Shown: positions 17,383 through 26,734 of the stretch, piece by piece
How the letters are laid out: each line of letters starts with the position of its first letter
How positions within the stretch are numbered: the first letter of the stretch is position 1
Source of the DNA: Cohaesibacter intestini
Lineage (GTDB): Bacteria; Pseudomonadota; Alphaproteobacteria; Rhizobiales; Cohaesibacteraceae
Assembly (NCBI RefSeq): GCF_003324485.1
Contig: NZ_QODK01000007.1
Span: 123,535-187,534 of the forward strand
Direction: 5' to 3'
Length of the DNA stretch: 64,000 bases
The notes under the pieces: model-generated
Told to the model about the DNA's origin: nothing
Databases searched by the model: none
Seen by the model: the letters and a program-made list of their open reading frames with translations, nothing else
Translations under genes and position numbers: made by a program

Positions 17383-18023
17383 TGGCTGAATTTGCAAATG
17401 CAGGGGCTGGCGGGCTGGTTGCCGATCTGGCGAAAGTCATTGTCGACAACAAGGCCTATCTGTCCGAGATCGATGGCAAGATTGGCGATGGAGACCACGG
17501 CGTCAACATGGCCAAGGGTTTTGGCAGGTCAGCCGAGCGGCTGACCGGAGAGGAAAGCCTGAGCGACGCGTTTTCCCTGCTGTCCGATGTTTTGATGAGC
17601 GAAATCGGCGGCTCGATGGGCCCGCTCTATGGCATGATGTTTTCCGGCATGGCCGAGGCTATCGAGGACGAGGACATGATCGATGCCGATGTGTTCGGCG
17701 CGATGCTGCAGAACGGGCTTGATGAGGTGATGGATATCGGTTCGGCCAAGCTCGGCGACAAGACGCTGCTGGATGCCTATATCCCGGCAGTGGCAGCCTA
17801 CAAGGCGGCCCTTGCGGATGGCGGCACAATGCCCACAGCCCTCGACGCCCTGTGCTCTGCTGCACAGACCGGTCGCGACAGCACCATCGACATGGTTGCC
17901 AAGGTTGGCCGCTCGGCCCGTCTGGGGGATCGGTCAAGGGGGGTGCTGGATGCCGGCGCAACCTCGTGCAGCCTCATTCTGTGCAGTCTGGCGGAAGGGG
18001 TAAAACAACGCCTTCAGGGGTGA
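17379..18023 (+). CDS. dhaL: dihydroxyacetone kinase subunit DhaL-like, copy 1
   Basis: Nucleotide-binding subunit of the Dha-type kinase. The Mg/ATP-binding loop KIGDGDHGVNMAKGF has the Asp cluster of DhaL, and SEIGGSMGPLYG and VGRSARLGDRSRGVLDAGA are also conserved. About 214 residues is normal for a stand-alone DhaL. The ATG at 17379 forms an ATGA overlap with dhaK and follows GGAGAGG; 17370 and 17382 are in-frame alternatives. It likely pairs with the 16378 DhaK. Confidence 0.9.
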   Translation: MMAEFANAGAGGLVADLAKVIVDNKAYLSEIDGKIGDGDHGVNMAKGFGRSAERLTGEESLSDAFSLLSDVLMSEIGGSMGPLYGMMFSGMAEAIEDEDMIDADVFGAMLQNGLDEVMDIGSAKLGDKTLLDAYIPAVAAYKAALADGGTMPTALDALCSAAQTGRDSTIDMVAKVGRSARLGDRSRGVLDAGATSCSLILCSLAEGVKQRLQG

Positions 18024-18067
18024 AGATCATCTTGCGGAGGACGGGGCCGCAGGATATATTTCCGCCC

Positions 18068-18718
18068 ATGAAGCAAGTAGGTGTTGACGATATTGTTGCC
18101 GTGCTGCGCGAGGCGGCCGTGCGCATTGGCGATTGCGTGGATTATCTGGGTCGGCTCGATGGAGAAATCGGGGATGGCGACCATGGATATACGATGGCGC
18201 GTGGCTTCACGGCCATGGTGCGAGCACTGAACGAGATAGAGACGCAAACGACGGATTTGACGTCTCTTTTCTCGCTCTGCGCCAGCAGTTTTCTTGATTC
18301 CGTCGGCGCTACGACCGGCCCCCTTTACGCCTCTGGCCTGTTGCGCGCGGGTCGCTATGCGGAAGGCCGTTCATCATTGGATGCCGATGAGGCCCTGATG
18401 CTGCTGGTGGCCATTGGGGACGGGATCGGTGATCGCGGAAAAGCGATCGCAGGCGACAAAACCATGATGGATGTCTGGCTGGCCGTGGGCCAAACGATCA
18501 AGGCATCCCGGCAGAATAGCCTCCCACTCGAGCAAACACTTACGGACATCAAGTCTGTTGCCAGGCATGCTGTCGAGAGTACCCGTTCGATGATGGCTGT
18601 GCGCGGACGCGCCTCGCGGTTGGGCGAGCGTTCTTTGGGTCATATCGATCCCGGTGCCGCCTCAGCTGCGATCATCGTGGAGTGCTTTGCGGATATTCTG
18701 TCGCAAAGGATTCTTTGA
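18068..18718 (+). CDS. dihydroxyacetone kinase subunit DhaL-like, copy 2
   Basis: A second, diverged DhaL (216 residues). It keeps the nucleotide loop EIGDGDHGYTMARGF, SVGATTGPLYASGLLRAG and RGRASRLGERSLGHIDPGA. An alternative GTG start at 18020 would overlap copy 1 by 4 bases but adds an atypical N-terminus. The stop overlaps the start of the SorC-DhaK fusion (TGATG). It sits next to the second DhaK domain, so the order K, L, L, regulator-K suggests two K/L pairs. It might phosphorylate through, or signal to, the fused DhaK domain; this is inference. Confidence 0.87.
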   Translation: MKQVGVDDIVAVLREAAVRIGDCVDYLGRLDGEIGDGDHGYTMARGFTAMVRALNEIETQTTDLTSLFSLCASSFLDSVGATTGPLYASGLLRAGRYAEGRSSLDADEALMLLVAIGDGIGDRGKAIAGDKTMMDVWLAVGQTIKASRQNSLPLEQTLTDIKSVARHAVESTRSMMAVRGRASRLGERSLGHIDPGAASAAIIVECFADILSQRIL

Positions 18719-20799
18719 TGGCTCAGAAACCAACTGCGCAATCTGCACGAAGTGAGCGACTAGCAAGCGATGATGACACTGCCATGCCGCTGCGCTTTGG
18801 CAGGGATCCACTCCTTTGGGCCTCATGGCTCTATTACGAAGAAGGCATGACCCAGAGTGACATTGCCCGGATCATCGGGGTGTCGCGTGCCACTGTCATC
18901 GCCCATCTGGCGGAAGCCCGCACACGCGGTATCGTCAACATTTCGATTGAGACCAACCGGCTGCGATCCTTGTCGGTGTCAAAGGCCTTGAAGGATCATT
19001 TCGGCCTTAAGGATTGCCTTGTCATTCCCGGTGAAGGGGGCGAGCGGTCTCTGATTGAGCGACTGGGGGCTGCGGGTGCGCAGGTACTGCAAACGCTGTT
19101 GAAATCCGGAGACACAATCGGGGTAGGATGGGGGCGCACCGTTCTGGCGGTCGCCGAAGCTCTAACCACCTCCAGTCTGCAGGATATGCGCGTCGTTCAG
19201 ATCACCGGGTCCACCTCGGCTCATGTGCCCTATGCCCCGGCGGCTTGTGCATCGAAGATGGCGTCGGCCATCAATGCCGAATGCATCCCCTTGTCCGCAC
19301 CCGCCATTGTTTCCAACCCGGACCTCAGGTCGATTTTGACCGATGAACCCCTGATCCGTGAACAACTGGCCTGTCTTGATGCGTTGGACCGGATCATTTT
19401 CGGCATTGCCTCAATGCGTCCCAATTCGACCTTGCACAATTCGGGCTTCTTTCACAATGACGGTGCCATGAGCAACGCCTATGCGACCGCAGTCGGGGCC
19501 ATCGCCGGGCGATATATCGATGATCGCGGTCATCCGGTGCATGGGCCCCTAGACCCGCTGACGGTGGGCATCACCCTGTCCAAATTGCACGCGGTCAAAC
19601 AGCGGATCGCCATTGCGGGGGGAATTGACAAGGTGCCGGCCATTCTGGCGACCTTGCGCGGCGGTTATGCCAATATTCTCATCACCGATGTCACCACCGG
19701 GATGGGTATCCTGAATGCCGAAGGCAAGAGCCATCTGGTTCAGCGCATGCCGCATGAACCGGAAGAAACCGAAGTCATTCAGCGCACTCAGGTGAAAAAA
19801 TTCCTCAATGCTGCCGAGGATATGGTGGATGAAGCATTGGAAGGGGCCGTGATGGAACATGCTGCCTTCCTTGAGCCCGCCAAGCAATCCAATCGGGCAC
19901 TGGTTGCCAGGAATGGCCCGCGCCCGGGCAAGGTCGGACTGGTGATTGGCGGGGGGGCAGGACATGACCCCGGCTTCCTTGGCTATGTCGGGCCCGGCCT
20001 GGCAGATGCCGTCGCCATCGGCAATATTTTCGCTTCGCCTCCCCCTGCCCCGATTCTTGACTGCACCCGTGCGGTGAATCGCGATGCCGGCGTCGTGCAT
20101 CTGTTTGGCAACTATTCGGGCGACATTCTCAACTTTGAAATGGCCGCAGAAATGGCGCAGGCAGAGGGCATCGAGGTGCGCACGGTGATCACGACAGACG
20201 ATGTCGCATCTTCTCATCTTGACGACCGCGAAGGGCGTCGCGGGGTGGCGGGCAACGTGTTTGTCTTCAAGGTGGCGGGCGCGGCCTGCGACCAGATGAT
20301 GAGCCTTGATCGCGTCGAAGAACTTGCCCGCAAGGCCAATGAGCGCACCTGCACATTCGGCGTTGCCCTAGAGCCTTGTTCCATGCCGGAAACGCGCCGA
20401 CCGACCTTCCTGCTTGGCGAAACCGAAATGGAGGTTGGCGTCGGTGTCCATGGGGAGCCGGGTATCGCACGTCAGGCGGTGATGACGGCAGATGATGCCG
20501 CGGACTTGATGGTTGATCGCATCCTCGCGGACATGAGCCTCGAGAAGCAGGATGAAGTGGCTTTATTGATCAATTCGCTTGGGTCAACGCCCTTGATGGA
20601 GCTGTATATCATTGGCCGCCGGGTCCGTCAGAGGCTCAATGCCAAGGGTGTGAAGATCATCCGCAGCTGGACCGGCAACTATTTCACCTCACTGGACATG
20701 GTGGGTGTGTCCATATCGATGATGCATCTGGATCATGAACTGCTGACCCTGTTGGACCATCCCTGCAATTCCGCCTTTTTCAGGATCGGGGATCACTGA
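18718..20799 (+). CDS. SorC-family transcriptional regulator fused to a complete DhaK domain
   Basis: A 693-residue two-part protein. Residues ~30-340 are a SorC/DeoR-type sugar-responsive regulator, with a helix-turn-helix at ~44-68 (MTQSDIARIIGVSRATVIAH) and the sugar-phosphate-binding domain, including the GVGWGRT motif. Residues ~360-690 are a full DhaK domain, with His416 (GAGHDP), Asp469 (NYSGD) and His578 (VHGEPG) matching the three catalytic residues of E. coli DhaK. The ATG at 18718 has AAAGGA upstream and overlaps dhaL copy 2. The fusion could sense free ketose covalently in one half and phosphorylated product in the other, as DhaK/DhaR and DhaQ/DhaS do with separate proteins. It probably controls its own operon. 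Confidence 0.9.
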   Translation: MAQKPTAQSARSERLASDDDTAMPLRFGRDPLLWASWLYYEEGMTQSDIARIIGVSRATVIAHLAEARTRGIVNISIETNRLRSLSVSKALKDHFGLKDCLVIPGEGGERSLIERLGAAGAQVLQTLLKSGDTIGVGWGRTVLAVAEALTTSSLQDMRVVQITGSTSAHVPYAPAACASKMASAINAECIPLSAPAIVSNPDLRSILTDEPLIREQLACLDALDRIIFGIASMRPNSTLHNSGFFHNDGAMSNAYATAVGAIAGRYIDDRGHPVHGPLDPLTVGITLSKLHAVKQRIAIAGGIDKVPAILATLRGGYANILITDVTTGMGILNAEGKSHLVQRMPHEPEETEVIQRTQVKKFLNAAEDMVDEALEGAVMEHAAFLEPAKQSNRALVARNGPRPGKVGLVIGGGAGHDPGFLGYVGPGLADAVAIGNIFASPPPAPILDCTRAVNRDAGVVHLFGNYSGDILNFEMAAEMAQAEGIEVRTVITTDDVASSHLDDREGRRGVAGNVFVFKVAGAACDQMMSLDRVEELARKANERTCTFGVALEPCSMPETRRPTFLLGETEMEVGVGVHGEPGIARQAVMTADDAADLMVDRILADMSLEKQDEVALLINSLGSTPLMELYIIGRRVRQRLNAKGVKIIRSWTGNYFTSLDMVGVSISMMHLDHELLTLLDHPCNSAFFRIGDH

Positions 20800-20977
20800 A
20801 GCGCACACTGTTCTTGCCAATGCCCGTGGCGCCTTCAACGCTCGTCGCTTCGATGGAAAGACTGAGGTGAAGGCTTCGGTTTCACCCTCAAGCTCATGTT
20901 TGAAAGCGCTCCTGCATACCGAGCCACGCGATCAGTCCAATCATAATTCATGCGCGCACCGGCCGAAACAAGACGCC

Positions 20978-21889
20978 TCATTGTTTCATGGGCTGTGGTT
21001 CCGTCTCTTGTTCTGGCTCTGAGGACGAAGCGGCGTCTATCAGCCAGTTTTCGAACAGGTCATATGCGGGACTATGCTCCTTCGTGGTCAATCTGGTTAT
21101 CCAATACCTGCCCGTTGTGATTTCTTCTTCAAAACACCGCACAAGGCTGCCCGCAGCCAATCGGGATTCAAACATCCTGAAGGGCAGCAAGGCGATGCCA
21201 TATCCGTCCGTCACCAGATCTGCCATTGCCACTGAGGAGTCAAATATCGGCCCTTCCAGAAGCGGCGCTGCCATCCCCGCCTTGCTGAACCACAAAGGCC
21301 ACTCATCGGAGCGGTATGATCTGAGAAGCCTCTGCTTGTGCAAGCTGGTCTTGCCCTCCAGCCTTGCTGCAACAAGCGGCGCACAAAGCGGTGTCAAAGG
21401 CGCTGTCATCAGAGGTTTCGCCTCCAGCCCGGGCCACCGGCCCTCCCCGAACCGGATCGCGGCATCCAGCCCTTCCTGCGCGATGCTCACCCGGTTGTTG
21501 TTTGTGTAAATCCTGATGCGTATTTCGGGATGCAGATGCTCGAACTCTCCCAACCGTCTCAGAAGCCATCCTGTGGCAAAGGTGGTGACGACCCCGAGAT
21601 TGAGCGTCTCCTCAAAGCGCCTGCCCTGAAATCTGTCGAGAAGTCCCCCGATCCGGTCGAAGCTGGTGGAAAGCACGGGCAGGAGCAATCGCGCTTCTGC
21701 CGTGAGCAAAAGTCCTCCGCGGGTTCGGTGAAAAAGCTGAAAGCCCAACAGGTCTTCCAGCCGTGCAATCTGATGACTGACCGCCGCTTGCGTCACACGC
21801 AGCTCAACAGCGGCATTTGTGAAACTGCCCTGTCTTGCAGTTGCTTCGAACGTGCGCAGGGCATTCAGAGGGATATCCGGGCGATCCAT
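20978..21889 (-). CDS. LysR-type regulator, AmpR/GcvA-like
   Basis: A 303-residue LysR regulator with an N-terminal winged HTH (residues 6-65: LNALRTFEATARQGSFTNAA, VTQAAVSHQIARLEDLLG) of the AmpR/GcvA subgroup, and a co-inducer domain. It is divergent from a class A beta-lactamase gene with a 190-base shared control region. That arrangement is the classic ampR-bla pair, in which muropeptides released from damaged cell wall switch AmpR from repressor to activator. No ampG or ampD is in the window. The AmpR role comes from context plus the HTH subgroup. Confidence 0.85.
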   Translation of the reverse strand: MDRPDIPLNALRTFEATARQGSFTNAAVELRVTQAAVSHQIARLEDLLGFQLFHRTRGGLLLTAEARLLLPVLSTSFDRIGGLLDRFQGRRFEETLNLGVVTTFATGWLLRRLGEFEHLHPEIRIRIYTNNNRVSIAQEGLDAAIRFGEGRWPGLEAKPLMTAPLTPLCAPLVAARLEGKTSLHKQRLLRSYRSDEWPLWFSKAGMAAPLLEGPIFDSSVAMADLVTDGYGIALLPFRMFESRLAAGSLVRCFEEEITTGRYWITRLTTKEHSPAYDLFENWLIDAASSSEPEQETEPQPMKQ

Positions 21890-21906
21890 TTACATGACTC
21901 AATCTT

Positions 21907-21940
21907 ATGCTCATCAGGAAAATTAGTCGTTTGATAGCAT
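21907..21940. promoter_or_regulatory. candidate AmpR/LysR operator between regulator and beta-lactamase
   Basis: Imperfect dyad atgctcatca (21907-21916) / tgatagcat (21932-21940) just upstream of the regulator start and ~140 bases before bla. The arms and spacing resemble LysR-type binding sites. Confidence 0.45.
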
Positions 21941-22079
21941 ATTTCGTCGCGTGCATAGTGATGAAAATGACTTTTCTTAATGATCCCGTCATCCTGCTTG
22001 CCGGTATTCACCAAAATTTTGGCACCCTCGGCGACATCATCGGCGGCATCTTCACGCGTCAATCAACAGGAGTAAATCC

Positions 22080-22961
22080 ATGACAGAAAATTGCCGCCCT
22101 TCGCTGAGGGCCGTCTTTTTGGGCTTTGCGCTGTGTGCAGCCTTTTCCAGTCTCGCTGTGGCACAAGAGCTTGGCGAGACCGTTGCCGCATGGGAGACCA
22201 AACTGGATGGCCGCATCGGCGTGATCTTGCGCGATACAGCGTCCGACTGGACCTATAGCCATCGCTCGGATGAACGCTTCCCCATGGCCAGCACTTTTAA
22301 ATCCTTGCTTTGCGGCGCGGTTCTGGGAGAGGTTGATGCAGGCCGCGAAAGCCTGACCAATCAGGTCACATACAGCAAGAAAGATCTGGTTTACTGGTCT
22401 CCCATCACCCAAAAGCATCTTGCTAGTGGCTTGCCAATCTCAGCTCTGTGCGAGGCAGCGGTCACCATGAGTGACAATGCCGCTGCCAACCTGTTGCTCA
22501 AACGGGTGAACGGGCCTGCTGGCCTCACTGGCTTTTTGCGAGGGATCGGCGATGCGACAACCCGTCTGGACAGATGGGAACCTGAGATGAGCAAAGGCAC
22601 GCCGAAAGATCCCAGAGACACAACAAGCCCGCGTGCCATAACGACCTCGTTGCACAATCTTCTGTTTGGCGGTGCCCTTCAGCCTGCGTCTGCTGCTCTG
22701 CTCAAGCAATGGATGATTGATGATCAGGTCGCCGACAAACTGATCCGCCCCCATGTTCCAGACGGCTGGATCATCGGCGACAAGACCGGCAGCGGCGGTC
22801 ACGGCACGCGGGCAATCGTTGCCTTTTTGCAAACGCCGAAGGGTCAGACCTTTATGGCAGCGATTTACATCACGCAAAGCAAGGCAGGAAAGGATGCGCG
22901 GAACCAAGCCATCTCGGCAATTGGTCGAGCCATGATTTCCGAGATCAAGAAGCACTTTTGA
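22080..22961 (+). CDS. bla: class A serine beta-lactamase
   Basis: Periplasmic enzyme that hydrolyses beta-lactam rings by an acyl-enzyme route. Signal peptide residues 1-28 (ending LAVAQ). All catalytic motifs are intact at nearly standard numbers: Ser71-T-F-Lys74, Ser131-Asp-Asn133, Glu167 in RWEPE, and Lys235-Thr-Gly. The 293-residue length is normal. KTGSGGHGTRAIVAF is closer to carbenicillinase-like (CARB/PSE, Rhodobacter) enzymes than to TEM, although it has KTG where CARB enzymes have RTG. The RBS AGGAG lies 7 bases before the ATG. Induction by the divergent LysR regulator is likely. The spectrum cannot be predicted from sequence alone. Confidence 0.95.
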   Translation: MTENCRPSLRAVFLGFALCAAFSSLAVAQELGETVAAWETKLDGRIGVILRDTASDWTYSHRSDERFPMASTFKSLLCGAVLGEVDAGRESLTNQVTYSKKDLVYWSPITQKHLASGLPISALCEAAVTMSDNAAANLLLKRVNGPAGLTGFLRGIGDATTRLDRWEPEMSKGTPKDPRDTTSPRAITTSLHNLLFGGALQPASAALLKQWMIDDQVADKLIRPHVPDGWIIGDKTGSGGHGTRAIVAFLQTPKGQTFMAAIYITQSKAGKDARNQAISAIGRAMISEIKKHF

Positions 22962-22980
22962 AATACGAAGCCACGTCTTT

Positions 22981-24087
22981 CTACTCGTTTTGTGCGCGGT
23001 GGATGGCTCGGATGCTCAACTGCGAAGACAAGCGCCACATGATCGATACAAGTGCGATCGACACCACCCCATCCAATAGATAATGCCAGGCGAGAAGGAA
23101 GGACCCCAAAAATATCAGGATTGCATAGGAAAAGCCGATGATGAAAGCGGTGTATCCGTATTTCTTGAATGAAATCGCGATCAGAAACGCAAGATAAACA
23201 TGGATACTCGGCATCGCCGATATGCCGGAAACCGGTATGTCGGCATTGCTGTATGCGTCCAGCAGCAAGCCTTGCAGAACAACTGCCCACACACCGCTTG
23301 TTCGCGCGTGGATATCATTCAGTGTCAGGTTCAAAGCGTCATATGCATCGATTCCGGCAAAAAAACTCCCATGGAAGACAGGGCCGACTGAAGAGAAAAG
23401 CAACGCAATAATATTTCCGGCCACAAGCAACCCGAAAACATAGCAATAGAGAATGCGGATCTGCTCTTTTGCGTCCTTTTTGAGGGACAAATAAAAAGCA
23501 AAAATCACGATGATGGCCGTCCAGCCAAGATAAAGGGCGTCCAGAAACACAATCAGATACTCATATTGATAGACCCAGCCGAACAGTTCATGCGGAAACT
23601 GACCAAAGAACAATCGGTGTTCCAGATCTGCTATGGCCGGATCGGCATAGAAGGGAACCAGTTTCGGGATCGTGGATTTGAATATGGAGAATGAGGTGTA
23701 GGCAATTATGAAAATGCAATAGGCATTCAAGAATTGCCCCGCCCGATGCCCATTCCGCAAAGCGGAATAATAGCTTTGCATCAAGGACAGGAACGGTCTT
23801 TCAGTGCCCTTGAGGCGTATTTTTGTATATCTGAGTAAAGTGAGAACAAGAAAATACGAAAAGAACAAAATGAATGACGTGTAGAAATAGGCAATCCCAA
23901 CGCGAAAGACCGGAGTGATGCCTTTCAAGTATGAGACCGTCAAAAAACCAGACATATGCAGGATGACGATGATGTAGAAATCCCGGTAGAGTTTGCTGGC
24001 TTGAAGAAAGCCGTGAAGGAAAATGGAAATGGCTTCCTTCGGATAGGGAACATTCTCCAATTTCGTTGGAAAACTGGCACTTCTCAT
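22981..24087 (-). CDS. PAP2-superfamily membrane protein, inositol-phosphorylceramide-synthase-like
   Basis: A polytopic membrane protein (~368 residues from the ATG at 24087, preceded by AGGA; an upstream GTG at 24168 gives 395). About 9 hydrophobic helices are visible. Near the C-terminus are the lipid phosphatase/transferase motifs: ISAMPSIHVYLAF (the PAP2 SxxxH variant found in Aur1/IPC synthases) and AWHYLLDGVVSI (HxxxD). These proteins transfer or remove a phospho-headgroup on a lipid at the membrane surface. The gene is divergent from an RND/MMPL-type exporter, suggesting joint work on an unusual envelope lipid. The exact reaction is unknown. Confidence 0.8.
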   Translation of the reverse strand: MRSASFPTKLENVPYPKEAISIFLHGFLQASKLYRDFYIIVILHMSGFLTVSYLKGITPVFRVGIAYFYTSFILFFSYFLVLTLLRYTKIRLKGTERPFLSLMQSYYSALRNGHRAGQFLNAYCIFIIAYTSFSIFKSTIPKLVPFYADPAIADLEHRLFFGQFPHELFGWVYQYEYLIVFLDALYLGWTAIIVIFAFYLSLKKDAKEQIRILYCYVFGLLVAGNIIALLFSSVGPVFHGSFFAGIDAYDALNLTLNDIHARTSGVWAVVLQGLLLDAYSNADIPVSGISAMPSIHVYLAFLIAISFKKYGYTAFIIGFSYAILIFLGSFLLAWHYLLDGVVSIALVSIMWRLSSQLSIRAIHRAQNE

Positions 24088-24353
24088 TATCCTGATCCCA
24101 ACAGATTTGGTCTCGTCAAGAGAAGTGTGAAGAAGAAAAGAATTGGTTTCAAGTGAACTAGTACACAATAACAGGGCAGTACTGGACCAAAGAATATATC
24201 GATGGGTCGTCGGATCTTGTAAGCTTTATCTAACTCAGCATCGGGGTAAGGCGCCCGCAACGCAACCATTTGGCGTTTGAGTGCTGTTGGGAGACAAACA
24301 GCAATCTGGTTTCCCCGCTGCACGACTAACACACGAAGATCTGGTGGTAGAAG

Positions 24354-26618
24354 ATGGTTGTCAGTTTTGGTCTCGAACGCCTTGGGTTGCTTTCCCAGAA
24401 ATATCCAAGATCGATGCTCGGTGCCGTTCTCCTTGCCTGCATCTTCTTTTTATATGGGGCGGCTCATCTTGGCATTGATAGCAATATCCGTGACTTGTTC
24501 AAGTCCGACAACGCTGCCTATGGCAAATTCGAAGAAGCCACAAAACAGTATCCCAGCCGGGAAAATGACATCCTGCTGCTTGTCGAAGGCGACAATCTGC
24601 TCGACCCGGACATACTGCATCGCTTGGGCGAGCTATCGCTCGACGTGATGCTGCTGGATGGTGTGCAAAAGGTCATCTCGATTTTCGATGCCCAACATGT
24701 TCCCTCCCAAAGCAATCCTTCGTCCGGCTTCATCATACCCGACGCGTTTGACCCAACCTATGACAGGAATGAAGTGGCAGCGGCCCTCAAGAAGCACCCC
24801 TTTGTCGCCAAGACTCTCCTGTCAGATGACGACAAGGCGACGCTATTCATCATCAATCTCGATGAGGGGCTGACGGATCTTGCGCAAGTGCGTTTGCTCT
24901 GTGATGAAATCAAGCAACTGGCGAAAACAGGCACCGCTGGACAATCGGTTCGGGTCAGCCTGACCGGTATTCCCGTTGTGCGTACATTGTTGCTGGATGT
25001 CCTGAACTCGGACAAGTTGACGTTCCGACTGGCATCCTACTTGCTCAGCATATTGCTCGCATGGCTCTTTTTCGGACAGTTCCGGTATATGATCCTGGCC
25101 ATTGCGCCGCCTCTGGTTGTCACCATTTGGCTGCTTGGAGGCATGGGATGGACCGGACGCAATATCAACGCCATCACCAATGTGGTGCCGACCTTGGTGA
25201 TGATCATTACCTTTTCCAATGCCATCCATTTCCTGATTGCTCTTCGGCGACACCAATTGGCGGGGCTGTCGCGCGATGATGCGATCGCAACAACCATCCG
25301 GACAGTCGGACCGGCCAGCGTCCTGACATCCATCACCACGGCGATTGCCCTGATATCCCTCACCCTTGCCGGTCAGCCCACAATCACAACCTTTGCCCTC
25401 ACCGCTGCCTATGGAACAGCTCTGGCCTTCATTGCCGTTCTGGCCATCATTCCCGCGCTGGCAACCCTTTTGCTCAAAGAAGGGCATGTCCCGTCGGGTG
25501 GCCACCTTTTTGCAAAACTGGTTGCGTATCTGAGCGAAGCTGCCAGCAGTCTGGTCATGAAATGGGGCAGAGGGATTGCCCTGAGCGGGGCGCTGATGGT
25601 CGCCGCCGGCGGGTACCTCTATTCACTCAACGAGCCCCATTTCTTCTATACCGATCATCTGCCACGGGACAGCGACGCCTATCATGCGATCAAGACGATC
25701 GACCAGAAGCTGAGTGGCACGAGCAACATTCAGGTTTTCTTGCAGTGGCAATCGGCACGCAGCGAGGTGAGCGCGGACATGATCGACCTGATTGGAGAGG
25801 TGCATCGGATCCTGAAGGCTGAGCAGGACATCAGGCAGGTCTGGTCCCTTTACAGCCTCTATGATTGGCGGCGCAAGGCAGGCAAGACCGATGCAGAGAT
25901 ACGGGCCTTTTTCCATGAGAATGTGGATTCCCTCGGGACATTCATATTGCTTCCCCAACGCTCGGCCCTTGTGAGTGGCCAATTGCCCGAGATGGATGCG
26001 CAGCAACTCAACCCCTTGCTCGAGAGCCTTGAAACGAAGCTGTCACAGCTGGCAATGCAGTATCCTGACGCCGATATCACGGTCACGGGCATCGCTGCAC
26101 AAACGGCGCGGTCCACCAGAGATATCATCGGCAATCTCAGCGCCAGTCTTGCGGTCGCGATTGTCCTGATCATTGTTTTGATCGGTTGCCTTCTCCGCTC
26201 TCCCATCACGGCTCTTTATGCAATCTTGCCGAACCTGCTGCCGCTGACCAGTGTGGGCGCTTTTCTTTATCTCTCCGGGCATGGTTTGCAGTTCAACAGC
26301 ATCATCGCCTTGACGGTTGGATTTGGCATTGCGGTGGATAGCACCATTCACATGCTGAATTACTATCATGGCACCAGGGCCGCCTTGCCGATCTGGCAGG
26401 AAAGGCTCAATGAGACCATCAGACATATCGGGCCGGCTCTAATCGTTTCGACATTGGCCTTGCTGACAGGGGGCGTGACGATCCTGAGCCCGATGCCAAC
26501 AACCCAGCTTTACGGCATTCTGTCTGTGATGGTGCTGGTGATGGCGCTGATCGGCGATCTTCTGGTCCTGCCCGCCATCATCAGGACGTGGGAAAGCACC
26601 CGCCCCAAAGCTTCGTGA
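24354..26618 (+). CDS. RND-superfamily exporter, MMPL/Patched-like
   Basis: A 754-residue inner-membrane protein with the two-fold RND layout: TM1 (~12-30), a periplasmic loop, five helices (~220-375), then TM7 (~400-420), a second loop and five helices (~595-745). Motifs typical of MMPL lipid exporters are visible, such as GIDSNIRDLFKSDNAAY after TM1 and the TM4-type TVGFGIAVDSTIHMLNYY (the proton-relay Asp region). At ~750 residues without an adaptor gene or outer-membrane channel, it fits lipid or hopanoid transporters rather than drug efflux pumps. The neighbouring PAP2 protein suggests a lipid substrate, which is inference. Confidence 0.87.
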   Translation: MVVSFGLERLGLLSQKYPRSMLGAVLLACIFFLYGAAHLGIDSNIRDLFKSDNAAYGKFEEATKQYPSRENDILLLVEGDNLLDPDILHRLGELSLDVMLLDGVQKVISIFDAQHVPSQSNPSSGFIIPDAFDPTYDRNEVAAALKKHPFVAKTLLSDDDKATLFIINLDEGLTDLAQVRLLCDEIKQLAKTGTAGQSVRVSLTGIPVVRTLLLDVLNSDKLTFRLASYLLSILLAWLFFGQFRYMILAIAPPLVVTIWLLGGMGWTGRNINAITNVVPTLVMIITFSNAIHFLIALRRHQLAGLSRDDAIATTIRTVGPASVLTSITTAIALISLTLAGQPTITTFALTAAYGTALAFIAVLAIIPALATLLLKEGHVPSGGHLFAKLVAYLSEAASSLVMKWGRGIALSGALMVAAGGYLYSLNEPHFFYTDHLPRDSDAYHAIKTIDQKLSGTSNIQVFLQWQSARSEVSADMIDLIGEVHRILKAEQDIRQVWSLYSLYDWRRKAGKTDAEIRAFFHENVDSLGTFILLPQRSALVSGQLPEMDAQQLNPLLESLETKLSQLAMQYPDADITVTGIAAQTARSTRDIIGNLSASLAVAIVLIIVLIGCLLRSPITALYAILPNLLPLTSVGAFLYLSGHGLQFNSIIALTVGFGIAVDSTIHMLNYYHGTRAALPIWQERLNETIRHIGPALIVSTLALLTGGVTILSPMPTTQLYGILSVMVLVMALIGDLLVLPAIIRTWESTRPKAS

Positions 26619-26734
26619 TGCAATCCGGATCCCGGTTTGACTCCATGTTCGCCCCCCTTTGGCGACGAACTCCCTGCGACAATGCCGGATGAATGCGGTG
26701 GCATCATCGGCAGATTCGATGCAGGGCCGAAATA

